DNA of 64,000 bases from Hyperoplus lanceolatus (Eukaryota; Chordata; Actinopteri; Uranoscopiformes; Ammodytidae), in assembly GCA_026929865.2 (NCBI GenBank), contig CM049409.1, forward strand, positions 10,790,952-10,854,951, read 5' to 3'. The position numbers and the translations under genes were made by a program. A model generated the notes under the pieces. The model was not told the DNA's origin. It searched no databases and saw nothing but the letters and a program-made list of their open reading frames with translations. Position 1 is the stretch's first letter; the number at the start of each line of letters is the position of its first letter. Positions 10,258 to 64,000 of the stretch are shown piece after piece.

Positions 10258-12370
10258 ATAACTAAAATCAATACATGGGTTTAAAAAATGGCCCTAAATA
10301 GGCTATATGTACTTACACTATTTCTTAATATTTTGTCATAATTCCTAAATAGCCTGAATTAAAAAGCACAAACAATATTTAAATGGCCAAATCACTGAAA
10401 TATCAAAACATAATGTAAGCTGTTATAATGGGGAATAGTGTTCAAGAACATGTTCAAATGAAAACTCTTCGCAGGTAGCCTAAGTGAGAAGATATTTCTA
10501 CCTTTTTTGTTTGTTTGTTTGTTTGTTTGTTTTTAGGTTTTCTGTCATTTGAGTGGACCTACATTTTACAATCTGAAGGTGCATGAGCAGCATTTAGAGG
10601 TTCAATCTAGTCTGCCAAAGAAAAGAAAAAAAGCTTCACTTTCAACGTATCATTAACATTTTATTTTGACCACAGTCTTACAATGATTTTGCCATGTCAA
10701 AAACACAACAAAACATTGTTAAAGATGTGTTTAAAGTGTACTATACTTTAATATAATTCCTATCCACGTTGTAAATACAATATAATCATGTTTATCTTAT
10801 AAAAATCCATAGAAAAGCAACAGCTTACAGTACAGGCATGCTTTATTGTTGTGTTCTCACTGACTGGACCACATGTTGTGACACCTGCAGCATTCTGAAA
10901 CCAAAAGCATATGGATGCCAACACTATCTGGCACTGGTTTGGGGCACAGATGGTGTCAAGTGGATGAATAGTGGGTTATAAACAACCTAGGTCTGCGGGG
11001 CAAAGCTATCCCAACTGTATCAACACTGAAATGATCACTACTCAGCTTAGATATACATCACAACATCTCCATCACACATGGAAACCCTACAAAACAAGAG
11101 GCACCTTCAAATGGCTAGTCTTAGTTCAAGAACAGAGGGACTGTTAATCACATGGGCAGCATTTGAAACGTTTTTCTCCATCTCAACCCAAAGAAAACAA
11201 AATAACATAACAAATTCTGTGGTCTCATGGTGAAGAAGAGTTTGCTGCATGGGTCTGAGAGAGACTGTCACTCCACATCAAGGCTCAGATGTGATGAGGT
11301 AATATGGCCATGCCCTGGATGAGTGATGGCTTGGACCTCAGGTCTTGGCAGTCTTTCAGTAATAACTTCATTTATAGGCAAGTTCTGCCACTGAGTCCAA
11401 TGCTGCTGCGTATACTGTAATATTTATGAATGTTTCAGGTGTCACGGAATACATGAGTCAGGAATCGGTGCGACTGCCAAATGAAATAAAAACATTGGAT
11501 TTTAAACTTTGTGTGTAACATCTGCCTGAAATCTTTTACAACATAGTCTAACGGGTAAATGAAAAATGAGAGCTGCAACACAGATACAGAACCATAAGAT
11601 GGCAGCAACACTTTCCATCACGCTACTATCTTTTTTCCCCCTTATTTTTCAAACTTTCACCCTTTTTGCCTCAGGCCGCAGATTTAAAAATGTATCAATT
11701 AATGTTTGAAACGAGCCAAAATAGGTTATAATGTCCAGTAGATCTGTGTAACGTGTGATTATGATACTTGCCAGTGGGCTGCTGAATATGATGGGAAAGC
11801 ATTTTGTGTGATAGCTTCCATGTGGGGTCTGGGAATGGAGAAAAGGGTGTGAAGAATAATCATCATCTGGTTATTAGAGGTCTGAAATTCAATTGTGAAA
11901 ACGGAGTAGCTGCACTGCTGGATCACAAAATATGTTTGTCTTCTTGAAATTTGGTTGCTGACAGTGCATGGAGCCTAACCTTTTCATTTAAGTTTTGCTG
12001 GGGTTACAATGAAGAAAAACAAACATTTGTCCACTGCAGATTTCACATAATAATGAAACTGTTTCTGTCAGAGACAGAGAACCTCCTGTAAATCCCAAAA
12101 CTGTTTGTAGTGCGCTGTGGTTTATCCAGTTCTCATGCTTCGTAATGTATGTGGTAAACAGAAATCTCTCCAGAAACATTAAGTGTATTCATGCGAGCAC
12201 CACATCTGTGGTCACTGCATTGTGGGTTGGGTCTATGTTTGGCTCGCACTCCTGTCTCTGAGGTCAGCCTGCAGAGCCCATGGCCTAACAATCACACAAG
12301 ACCCCTATCAAGCCCATATGAAGGCAATAAAATCAAATTTAAACCAGATCCCAATTGGTTTTACGACCCA

Positions 12371-12455
<85 letters not shown>

Positions 12456-12598
12456 GCATGAGCCATGGTTGAGCAATCTCTGGACACACAATAAAGGTAT
12501 TATAATGTGTATCTACATCATGTGTTTAGAATTGAGTGAAAGCGAGATAGAAAGACATTGAGAAAGCCAGCACGGATAGTGTCAACACAAATTATGGT
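10258..12598. other. wapl-htra1 intergenic region, no gene seen
   Basis: AT-rich sequence with a GTTT tetranucleotide repeat (about 10507-10533) and a GT microsatellite (12373-12456). No reading frame with recognisable protein similarity and no RNA gene are seen on either strand. Open frames here are short or made of dinucleotide repeat. Confidence 0.6.
12373..12456. repeat. (GT)n microsatellite
   Basis: An uninterrupted GT run ending in a slightly degenerate CGTGTG, just downstream of the htra1 3' end. Confidence 0.98.
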
Positions 12599-13065
12599 TT
12601 TATTTTCTTCTCAGTATACATCACATAATAAACACAAACATTCTACAGTACTTTAAAAAAACTTGTTTAGAAAATAACAATTATACAAATTAAATTTGCC
12701 CAGTGAGTCTCTAGATTGCTAAAAGTGCAGCGGAAGGCCCAACTGAGCAAAAGTCCATATTTAAAAAAAGACAAAACAAAGAGAAAAGCAGATAAAAACA
12801 ATAAACAACTTCTTGTGACCAAAGAGTAGTAGCATTGATCAAAGCATTAAAGACTAAAAGTGAAAACACACATGGGAAATAAAGTACAGCACTGCTTTTG
12901 TAGAGCATCTGTAGTCGTTCCGTTCAAGGCAAAGCCAGAATTTTCCTGGATGTGTGGCGCCACTGGCCTTGGGGTGTATCATTAGAAGCCCCCCCCCCCA
13001 TTATAGGGTCCGCTGGTGATAAGTCAAACCTATACTCCCAGCTCCTGTGTGATGTGATTTGAGGG
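12599..13065 (-). other. htra1: htra1 3' UTR with probable poly(A) signal
   Basis: After the stop codon, the first AATAAA hexamer on the minus strand lies at 12604-12599 (TTTATT on the plus strand). It gives a 3' UTR of about 470 bases. The UTR contains a short run of C on the plus strand near 12990-12999. The true cleavage site cannot be read directly. Confidence 0.5.
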
Positions 13066-44671
<31,606 letters not shown>

Positions 44672-47640
44672 GATTGTAACTTTGTGTTATTGTTGTTTAA
44701 AGTGAAATTACAAGTTGAAAAGAGTTCAAAAGTGCGCTCTCTGCTTGCAGTGTTACGGGACGAGAGAGCTCAGTAGTGCGGAGGGGGGAGGCACTTCAGT
44801 TGCAGAGGCTTTTAACTGAATAACTCCACTGCGCAACCAATTACGCGCGACTTGGCGTTTTTCTTTCCTGCCCTGCATCATGGAAGCAACTCACTTTCTA
44901 GTTAATCACAACAAGCCTGGTGATTGGTTCCTTAAAGTGACGTGCTAAAAAGAAGTACTGCGTGCTATATTGGAGTGAAAAAAAACACGGTATTTTTTTT
45001 AAGTAAAGATGAGACATGATTTTGCAGAAAAAGTTACCAAGTTGTGTGTAAATTCTCCTTTATAGCCCACTGCTCCCCTCCAAGTGGAGGTGAGAGGGTA
45101 AAGGGATATTTCATCATTTGCTGATACTGGCACCGAGCCTGATTTAATTATGACAAACATAAAAAAACAAAGAATTAAAAACTCAGTGAAAGGGGCCTCG
45201 CAGCCCAGATGTTTTATATGATGCACAGCACTCCACACACCCTGCAGGCATATTTCCTCCCTGTAGTTTTATTTAAACTACTCTACCCTGTATGAATTAG
45301 TCACTCCTGGCAGCCACACAAGCCCTATATAGTAATTTAGGAAAATCAGCAATGGAAAAGAGCTGGGTTTGACTGTGGGATTTGGGGAGTTAATATAGCA
45401 CTTTTACGTGGCCCGTATAAACAGCCAAATTTGTTTTAATTGGAAAATTGCACGAGAGCACAATTTAATGCATTTATTATTATGAGATTATACCAGCTCT
45501 GTGGGTCATAATCCCTCAGCTGGTGGGGAAATAACATCTAATGGGGATACCCACTTATATATTTTAAAAAAATCATTGCCTCCCATGTTTAAGTGGAAAT
45601 GTATCTAAGAGTAATATAAACATTTATTTCACTGACCATACTCAATGGAATTTTCTTTGAAAGTACCATAAAATATGTATTAAATACAAATATACACTAT
45701 TACATTTAAGTGTTGAGAACAGCACATCTCTGTTAGGTTATGGTGTCCGTGGTGAGCTGTAAAAAGATTACAAGAAGATTTATTAAACACAGAGGCAATG
45801 AATCAGTGTCATAAAACACCTCAATACAATGTGATTGATTATGGGCACAGGGTTTTATTAATGGCTCTTGGTTTTAAGTGTTGTGGCTGGATGCAGGGGG
45901 GCCACCTCTCAGAGCTGCTGCTTAGGTATGTAGGGACTTGAGGGACGAGGCCCCCTGTGGCGTGCCGGCACTCGGGGTAACACAAGCCTCTGTTTCCCAA
46001 AAGGCAATTAGAGTGGGGCATAAAGTGACGCAGGGCCGTCAAATATTGTCCAATACTGGACTGCCTTGTACAGCACAGTAAACAGTAAGAGTGTACAGTG
46101 TAAACTCGTTATACAGAGAATTCAAGTTAGACTATTAATTTTTAGTTAAAGGTGGAGTCAATGATTCTGAAGAAGGTTTGTTTCTCCTCACGATCCACTA
46201 CCTGTCCGTACTGAGTGTGCATTGAAAAAAAGCTGGCGTTAAAACACAGCCTAGGATCTGTAAACTGGTATACAACCATAGACATATCTAAAGAAGGCAG
46301 GCCCACATTAGCCAGCAACAGGAACGTTTACAGAGCCTAGGCTGTGTATCAACATTGGATTTTATTTCCCAGCACACAAACATGTAGTGGATTGTGAGGA
46401 GATATTCACAAAAAGTGATTTTGACAACAGGCAATCTCTAGAATTGCTGATTCCACCTTTAAAGGGGACATCAATTTCCCACAATGCCACTCACTGTAGA
46501 CTGAAGCAGCAATGAGACCCATTATGTGGAGTTTCCCGTGGAGCGTGACAAGGACGTAGGCGAGAAACGGTGGGAAAATGCACAGATGAAAACAACCTCA
46601 CCCAAACCCAGGAACACCCATTCTCACCAGGGCCATTGAGAGCCACTGAGGATGGACACCACTGAGGTCTATGTGATCTCCACTAGAGTCTGCAATGAAG
46701 TGTTGACTGTCAGCGAGGCCCCTTAAGTTGACAGAGTCCAAATGGGGCTCGCCTGAGGCCACACCAAAGTCTTGAATCCTCCAATAAAGGAGCTGAGATA
46801 CAACTTAGTGTGCAGTATATCCAAGGCCTGTACATCCCAGCTCCTTACCCCTACCCGCAGGCACCAGCCAGCTATTACATTAACCTTTTCCCTCCCCATA
46901 CATGATATACAGTGCACACAAGGATCGAAGCCCAGAAAATGCCATACCTCGCTATCTGACTGATTTAAGAGGCTTTACATATTCAGCAGTGCTCCATGAC
47001 CTCATTCTGTAAATCCATCAACACATACTGGACAAAGCCAGAGGTTGCATATTATGCATCAGGGGACTCAATAGGAGCTGATGAAGGATCCATACATGAC
47101 TAAATCACTAGTGTTGGAAGAGGGAATGCAGTCCGAATAAGCAGTGGTGGAATGCAACTAAGCACATCTGAGGTACTACACTAAAACTTAAGGGAAATAT
47201 TCACTCGCATAACAAAGTAAGCTCCACCTATACCTTGTTCATGTGGCCGTAAATCGTTTTGTTAAGACAGAAGACTATCAGTTCTTAACTATATTTTATA
47301 TTGTGATCTTGCAAACAATAATTCCACACAAACTGCAAATAACACTGAACTTATGGAGTTCAATGCTTTGACCATGAATTTGATTCTTAAATGTTTTTAT
47401 ATACATTTGCTAACATATAAACAAGGAGACTTTATGTCCATACCATGTTGATGAAAGTGAAGTTTCTTGTCTCGCCACAAGAGGGCAGAGGGAGCCCAGA
47501 TGAGCAGAAACCGAATACTGAAAAGTCAACAGGTGATTTCCTTTCCTTCCAGACTTACTGAAGCTCTCATTTTACCTTCACAGACTCATTTAGCTTTAAA
47601 CACAAGCCTGAATGATTCTCCAGGGACCTGAGCACATTTT
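44672..47640. other. htra1 upstream region and htra1-plekha1 intergenic
   Basis: The first 200 bases upstream of the htra1 start codon presumably carry its 5' UTR and promoter, with no convincing TATA box seen. No gene is visible; the position of human ARMS2 between PLEKHA1 and HTRA1 corresponds to this stretch, and no related frame is present. The only recognised insert is the MITE at 46150-46458. Confidence 0.6.
46150..46458. mobile_element. 309-bp TTAA-flanked MITE, copy B
   Basis: The ends AGGTGGAGTCAATGATTCT and, inverted, AGGTGGAATCAGCAATTCT agree at most positions. Both ends abut TTAA (46146-46149 and 46459-46462), the target duplication used by piggyBac and Kolobok elements. There is no coding capacity. 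It shares its whole internal sequence with the copy at 1-277. Confidence 0.82.
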
Positions 47641-49342
47641 CAGTGTTTATTTCTTTCAAGTCATCCACGTAATAAATAGAGATAATTCAAACCAATTACA
47701 CCAGACAGAAAAAGGGGTGAAAAAAGCTTGAACCTTGTTGGACTGAAATGAAGCAGGCACTTAAAAATTAAAAGATTAGTGTGTATTATTTAGCTTAACT
47801 ACAGTGGGACTTTTTTTAAGAACAAAAGCACAAGGCGGCTGCCTTCTGCTTGGTTGGCAACACGGGTACAAGGATTACGATCAGGAAACATCTAAAAAGG
47901 CGTATAAAAAATAAATCTGCTGCACACAGCACACAACCGCAAACACGCAACACACAGAGCGGCCGTCGATAAAGACTAAAAACAGAAAGACAGTCTGAGG
48001 AATCCTTAAAATGTCAACATGCAACAGAAGTGTTTTGAGCTTGAACGTTTTCTTTTCCCCCCGTTAAACCATAACCTAAAATGTTGGTATGGTGTTCACA
48101 CACAGTATATAATCATCATCACACAATAGACTGCAGCTTAAGTTAACTCAGTCTGTTACAACATGAAGCTTATCTATGACTGAACTAGCCCTATTGTTGA
48201 AGATTCCATTAAAATGAGTTACAAAATGTACACAAGCGTACTTTTTCTTATTATTATTTACTCATAGCACTGTTTTTTCTTTCCCATTATCAACCAGTAT
48301 CACAAACACCAGTCTGGTGCACTGATTCAGATCGTTTTCCGATGCATGTACTCTGATCACTTTTGAAAATAAACAGTTCTCTTACTTTACAACCAGTGGT
48401 GGGTTGACTGTTAAAACTATTCACTGTAGATTTACATAGACGCCATTGTTTGATTTAACTACTTTACCCTTCAATATATGAAATAGTAAAGAGAAATTTA
48501 AATGAAATGCTTGGCAACTGTTAAAAAAAAAAAATTGTGGCTGCAATACATTTAGTCACGCATTATCATACACAGTGGGTCATACACAAATATTTTATAT
48601 TTGTTGTATCTAGTCGTAGACTAGACCAGAATCTTGTGAGTTATAATTTGCATTTTTAGTGAGGATTTTCTCTCAAACTACACCTATATCCCAAACTCTG
48701 GAAAGCAATAGTAGACAAATCCAGGGTTACTAGATGGGAGTGTATATTGATTAACCACACAGTTTGAATTAGTAGATTAGAGAGGCCGGTCCTCAGTTTG
48801 AACACTCTTTATAATATCTTGCATTTGAAAGCTCCCTTATTTTCTTGGCACAAAGTGGTTTACGAACATCCTCCACACACAGAGACCATCTAGACGCATC
48901 ATCACATGTGCGTAACCAGGTTAAAATAAAGCTATGTCACTGAATTCTAATAATGAAAAAAGGTCACTCAAATGTTTTAGTTTTGTTTGACAGCATAAGC
49001 TCTTCTTAGTAAATAAATACACAACTGTAAATGCGACAACAGCAGGCGGGCAGACGGGTGTGGGTGAAAACTGGGTCGTCTTTGGCACACGGGTGCAGTT
49101 CAGTGGTGACCCAACTCGCTTCTCTAGCTAGCACACTGACGGCACTGACGGGGATCTCAAGACGATGAGACTTTGTGATCCGCCAACAGCTGTGGTTTGA
49201 AAACCAAATACCTGCCTTGATTTTTAATTTTATTATTTTTTAAACACCTGTTGTGCACGCTTTCCTCTTTCTGTATGGAAACACTGTGTCGACATCCGTC
49301 CGAGATGAGCAAGGGATTTTTTTTGTCCAGTTCCAAAGCGGT
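47641..49342 (-). other. plekha1: probable plekha1 3' UTR (end uncertain)
   Basis: Downstream of the plekha1 stop there is no other gene. Minus-strand AATAAA hexamers occur at 49232-49227 and 47651-47646; either could end the transcript. The stretch lacks repeats and reading frames, consistent with UTR, but this is inference. Confidence 0.35.
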
Positions 49343-60427
<11,085 letters not shown>

Positions 60428-60783
60428 AGCCACAGTGCGTGACTTCTGTCACCCCTATGATGAACTAATTAAAACTACAATGTTGGTGCATCTTCATGAG
60501 GTAAGCCTTTGGTGATGATCGGTGAGAATTAATTCCTTCTGCTGTACGACCAGGTTTTACCTATGCCGTAGAATCAACAAATGAAAAATGTCATGGGCAC
60601 TTCATTGGTTTGCGCAAGTGTCAGGGGGGTTGACACCAGTTTTTTCAAACTCTTGCCATACTGAGAAATACAGAGAGAGTTTTGTGGAGCCGATAGGCTT
60701 AATCAACTTGTCTCAACTCGCTTGGCAAATAATTGAATGTAACCAACATTCATATTTATATGAAAAATGTACACACAATAGCT
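60428..60783. mobile_element. 356-bp TTAA-flanked MITE (second family)
   Basis: Left end AGCCACAGTGCGTGAC and inverted right end AGCTATTGTGTGTAC are similar, and both abut TTAA (60424-60427 and 60784-60787). There is no coding capacity. The sequence differs from the TTAA MITE at 46150, so this is a separate family. Confidence 0.75.
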
Positions 60784-60787
60784 TTAA

Positions 60788-61840
60788 GCAAAAATACAGC
60801 TTGTTCGACACAAACAAACAACACAAATGCTTTTAGGAGCTGCACACGAAAAGAAACACATCCCTACAAGCTCACAACAAAGAAGGTAATGATTACAGTA
60901 CATGTGTATAGTCCTAGGTGTACCAATGTCAAACTGTGTGTGGGTGGGCGCAGCATTACTGTAGGCATATTGTCGTATTAGCCTGTTTAAGCTGCTGTCT
61001 TTTTGGATTGAGCCTAAAATATGTGATTGAGACGAGTCTTTGGGAAGCAGGGATAAAGACTCTCTATCTGCGGGACATTATGAGCACTGTGTGGGCGGAT
61101 TGGGGGCCAAAGCAGGGACAGAAGGCCCGCTTGTTGTGCATGGACTGTATGCTGAGAGCTTCTCAGTTAGCCCCTGCCATCTACCCTGAGTCATACTGTT
61201 TGACACACAAACACTCACACACACAGGCCTGAGAAAGGAGCCGCACTGTCCGAAAGCGACAATCTCCACACTACACAAACAGTAATTGTCATGCGAGAGT
61301 GAGAGACGTCTCTGTTGAGTTTAGTGATCCTTAAATGAGGTGCTGTGCGTGTGCAAGTTCATCTGAATGTGTGGTTGTTATGCATTTCACTGATGCAGAA
61401 TAGATGTTTAACGTAATGAGAAAAAATTTAAATCCAAATGTGGTTATAAACAGGCAACCTAAGGAGGCTTTGAACTGCTTTACAGACACAATTGGTTGGC
61501 TAGTTTCAAGAATAGTGAGGTTGTTGTGACCAATACTGATATTTGAGAGTTTAAAAAAAAATACAATGGCATTATTTAAAAAAAAAAAAAAGTGTATATT
61601 TACTGTACAATCAGATTATTTATTATCATAATTTTACAAAGTTATTAGTCAATCTATTGAGTTGACACACATACACACATATATATTCCTAACGACTTAA
61701 ATAATTATAATTCAATAATTATAACATTTTAAAGTTTTATGTTTACGAGACCATCAAAATTGGTTCCGTATACCGATTGGTCTCGTAATGCTGGTGAGTA
61801 AACCTGAAAATTGGTCTTGTAAACCATGTGTGCCTCCACA

Positions 61841-61890
<50 letters not shown>

Positions 61891-62651
61891 TTGGTTTCTA
61901 TTTGAGTACTTCAGGTAGAATATTGTTATTCTGAATCCGGGACATGCTCAAACACATAAGCAGGATACTTCAAAATCAAGAGTAGGATGCAAGCGTAGTA
62001 CATGTGAAAATGCACACATTCGGTCAGGGAACACAGGCGGGAGGTTACAGAGCAGCCACAAGTTCCTGTCATGTGTAATCAATGCAATACTGGATACAGA
62101 CAGAGTGACAATAAACAAGAGAACGTGAGATGGATACACTAGGAAAATAAATAATTAAATGCTGCACGTACGGAACACGCGGGGGTTTAACTCACTGATA
62201 TTAGTTGACTTCTTTCAAAGTCAAACATTCCCACAGTTAACTGACTCTTTACATTTGCTGCAAGGCTTTGTCAATGTCACATGGCAGCCAACTGGTCACA
62301 CAGGACTGGGTCATAAAACAACAGTAGGACCAGCTGGAGAGAACAGGGAGAGGGTCAATATTTTCCCTCCATAGTTCAGACCACTGCTGAATCATTGGAA
62401 ATCACACAGCAGCTGGAGAAAGTAAACTTGGAGCAGAAGAATACTTGTGTTGTTTTGATTTCTACCTACCTAAGCAGCCATTCCTACAGGTAACAGCTGA
62501 AAAAAGCTTTAAAAAAGGTTAAAGTTAGATTGAAGACTTTTTTTGTAAAGACACTCAGAATTAAATTAGAGACCAACTAATTACTAACTTAGGGCTAGGG
62601 GCAATTCACAATTTTGATTAATGTGTCACTTAAATCACCCAGAAGACCCAA
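60788..62651. other. upstream of plekha1 start, no gene seen
   Basis: Contains an AC microsatellite (about 61837-61888). No protein-like frame and no RNA gene were recognised. Confidence 0.55.
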
Positions 62652-63219
62652 GCTGTATCCCATTCGAGGGGCCGCATCCTTCTAAGGACGCGGTCTACGC
62701 GGTCTATGAAGGCCGATTCGAAGGCCAAACAAGCGTTTTTAATCAGACGCTCACGCAGGTCTCGGTTTACGAGCATTTCCAGTTTGCGTAACAAGCCGTT
62801 ACCTTGCATGAGGACTCACCGCTCCTGTGCTGCCTAGCAACCCTAATTGCTGCCAATGGAAACAGCCTTGTCAACGGAGGAAAAAATAAAAAGAAGTTGC
62901 CTACCAGACGAAAAGAAAAAAAAGTACAAGAAAAAAAGAAAGGAAGATAAAAGTTAAGAAGATGGAGCAACACGTTGCTGTTTTGTTATTTTTTATTTTA
63001 TTTTATGCCATCTCTGAAAAAAACACAATGAATCTTAGGATATGTTGGGCCAAGAAGGATACATCTGTTTGGACCCTTCAAAACCGTGAAACGAAGGCTG
63101 CATTTCTCGGCCGCATATGAAGGAGCCTTCCAAATGGGACAAGCCTTTGCGCGCTACTATGACGCAATCAGTCTTCAAATGCAGCCTTCATAGGCTGCGG
63201 CCCCTTGAATGGGATACAG
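62652..63219. mobile_element. 568-bp element with long terminal inverted repeats
   Basis: The left end GCTGTATCCCATTCGAGGGG and CCGCA is the inverse of the right end TGCGGCCCCTTGAATGGGAT and ACAGC, with one mismatch in 25. GAAGGC/GCCTTC subterminal repeats occur in both arms. No target duplication could be fixed, so the superfamily is open. No coding frame is seen. The rest of the window (63220-64000) holds nothing recognised. Confidence 0.82.
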
Positions 63220-64000
63220 CGTCCGTGTCTTAACGTGACCATATCGGATCATGCCATGCTGATATACATAATCTGAACACTTGATGCTGCAAGTTTTTTT
63301 AAAGTGGCTACAAGGATTTTCAGTTGTTGACTCTAGTGCTCCCTTAGGACAAACGCAGTAGTGCATTTACGCCACTAGCGCATGCCGACGGCGAATGCGT
63401 TTGTTTAGGAAACAAGTGAAGGAAGAGACCTCAGGATGCATGACAATGAGGTAATGGAATTTATATGCAACTACTGTATGTTAGATTGATAATCGTAATG
63501 TGGTGAAGCAAAGTAAAGTTGATTTAGTACCGTTCATAAACACAGGATGTTTCGGTCTGCCAGCCGTAAATTGTTTTGTCTTAGTTCCCGGGAAATCTGA
63601 CACGTGCAAATGCACTAACATAAACTATATAAAAATAGCATTCTTTTCACAGATGGTCTTGTTTGCTTTCAACCGTCATTTGTGATCATCTGAGGACAAA
63701 TATGACTGTTTCAGAAACATTTAAAAGCTAATCTGAGGAGGTTAAAATTGCAACGTCAGAATTATATTATTTGATAAAATTCTGCTTTCTTAGCATTTTT
63801 AAGATTTTTGACAAATAGATTGAAGACATTTTAACATCACTTAAGGCCTTTTTATATCAATACATGTAATGCCTTTTGTCACTCTCTAAGGACACCCTGT
63901 AACTACGCAGCAAATCACTAATTTTAGGTGTTGAGGAGATCAAATGTTATACATCAGATTTCAATAAGACCAATTAAAGAAATCCTCCATTAAGGAAATT

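Noticed and set aside
44672-49342. An ARMS2-like or other novel gene between htra1 and plekha1
   Set aside because: Only short frames without similarity or splice support were seen; the one structured insert is a MITE.

Overview
This is vertebrate chromosomal DNA, almost certainly from a teleost fish. It shows GT-AG introns, dense CA/GT and CT microsatellites, tRNA-derived SINEs, L1/Tx1-like and L2/CR1-like LINEs and many hAT-type elements. It carries exons of three vertebrate genes, all on the minus strand. No operons, CRISPR arrays, phage genes or bacterial-type systems are visible, and I did not find a new biological system. The most informative novelties are in the transposon strata and a few exon-level oddities.

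Layout from left to right (all genes read right to left). (1) About 559-7380: the 5' half of wapl, the cohesin-release factor. It has a noncoding first exon, seven coding exons and a CCAAT-box promoter region near 7460-7512; the rest of the gene lies beyond the left edge. (2) 7381-12598: intergenic, dominated by a hAT-like repeat with microsatellites. (3) 12599-44671: a complete htra1 gene of nine exons, predicted 478 residues. It encodes a secreted protease with IGFBP, Kazal, trypsin-like and PDZ domains. Its third intron is about 20 kb and packed with mobile elements: two hAT elements, a tRNA-SINE, and a roughly 7 kb L1-like LINE that itself contains a nested hAT and a 1255-bp internal tandem duplication. 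An L2/CR1-like LINE fragment lies in intron 8. (4) 44672 to about 49340: a short intergenic stretch and probable plekha1 3' UTR, with a 309-bp TTAA-flanked MITE. (5) 49343-59849: plekha1 (TAPP1), a tandem PH-domain adaptor that binds phosphatidylinositol 3,4-bisphosphate, with at least eleven coding exons. Its introns hold a degenerate SINE, a hAT-like element with a nested 226-bp element, and a 229-bp CT tract. (6) 59874-64000: upstream of the plekha1 start codon, with another TTAA MITE and a 568-bp inverted-repeat element.

The plekha1-htra1 pair keeps the same relative orientation as at human 10q26 (PLEKHA1-ARMS2-HTRA1), with no ARMS2-like gene between them; wapl as the next gene differs from the human arrangement. 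The three genes do not form a pathway: wapl acts in the nucleus on cohesin, htra1 outside the cell on matrix and TGF-beta-family signalling, and plekha1 at the plasma membrane. Exon boundaries were set by hand from splice consensus, codon phase and remembered family sequence, and no search was run.
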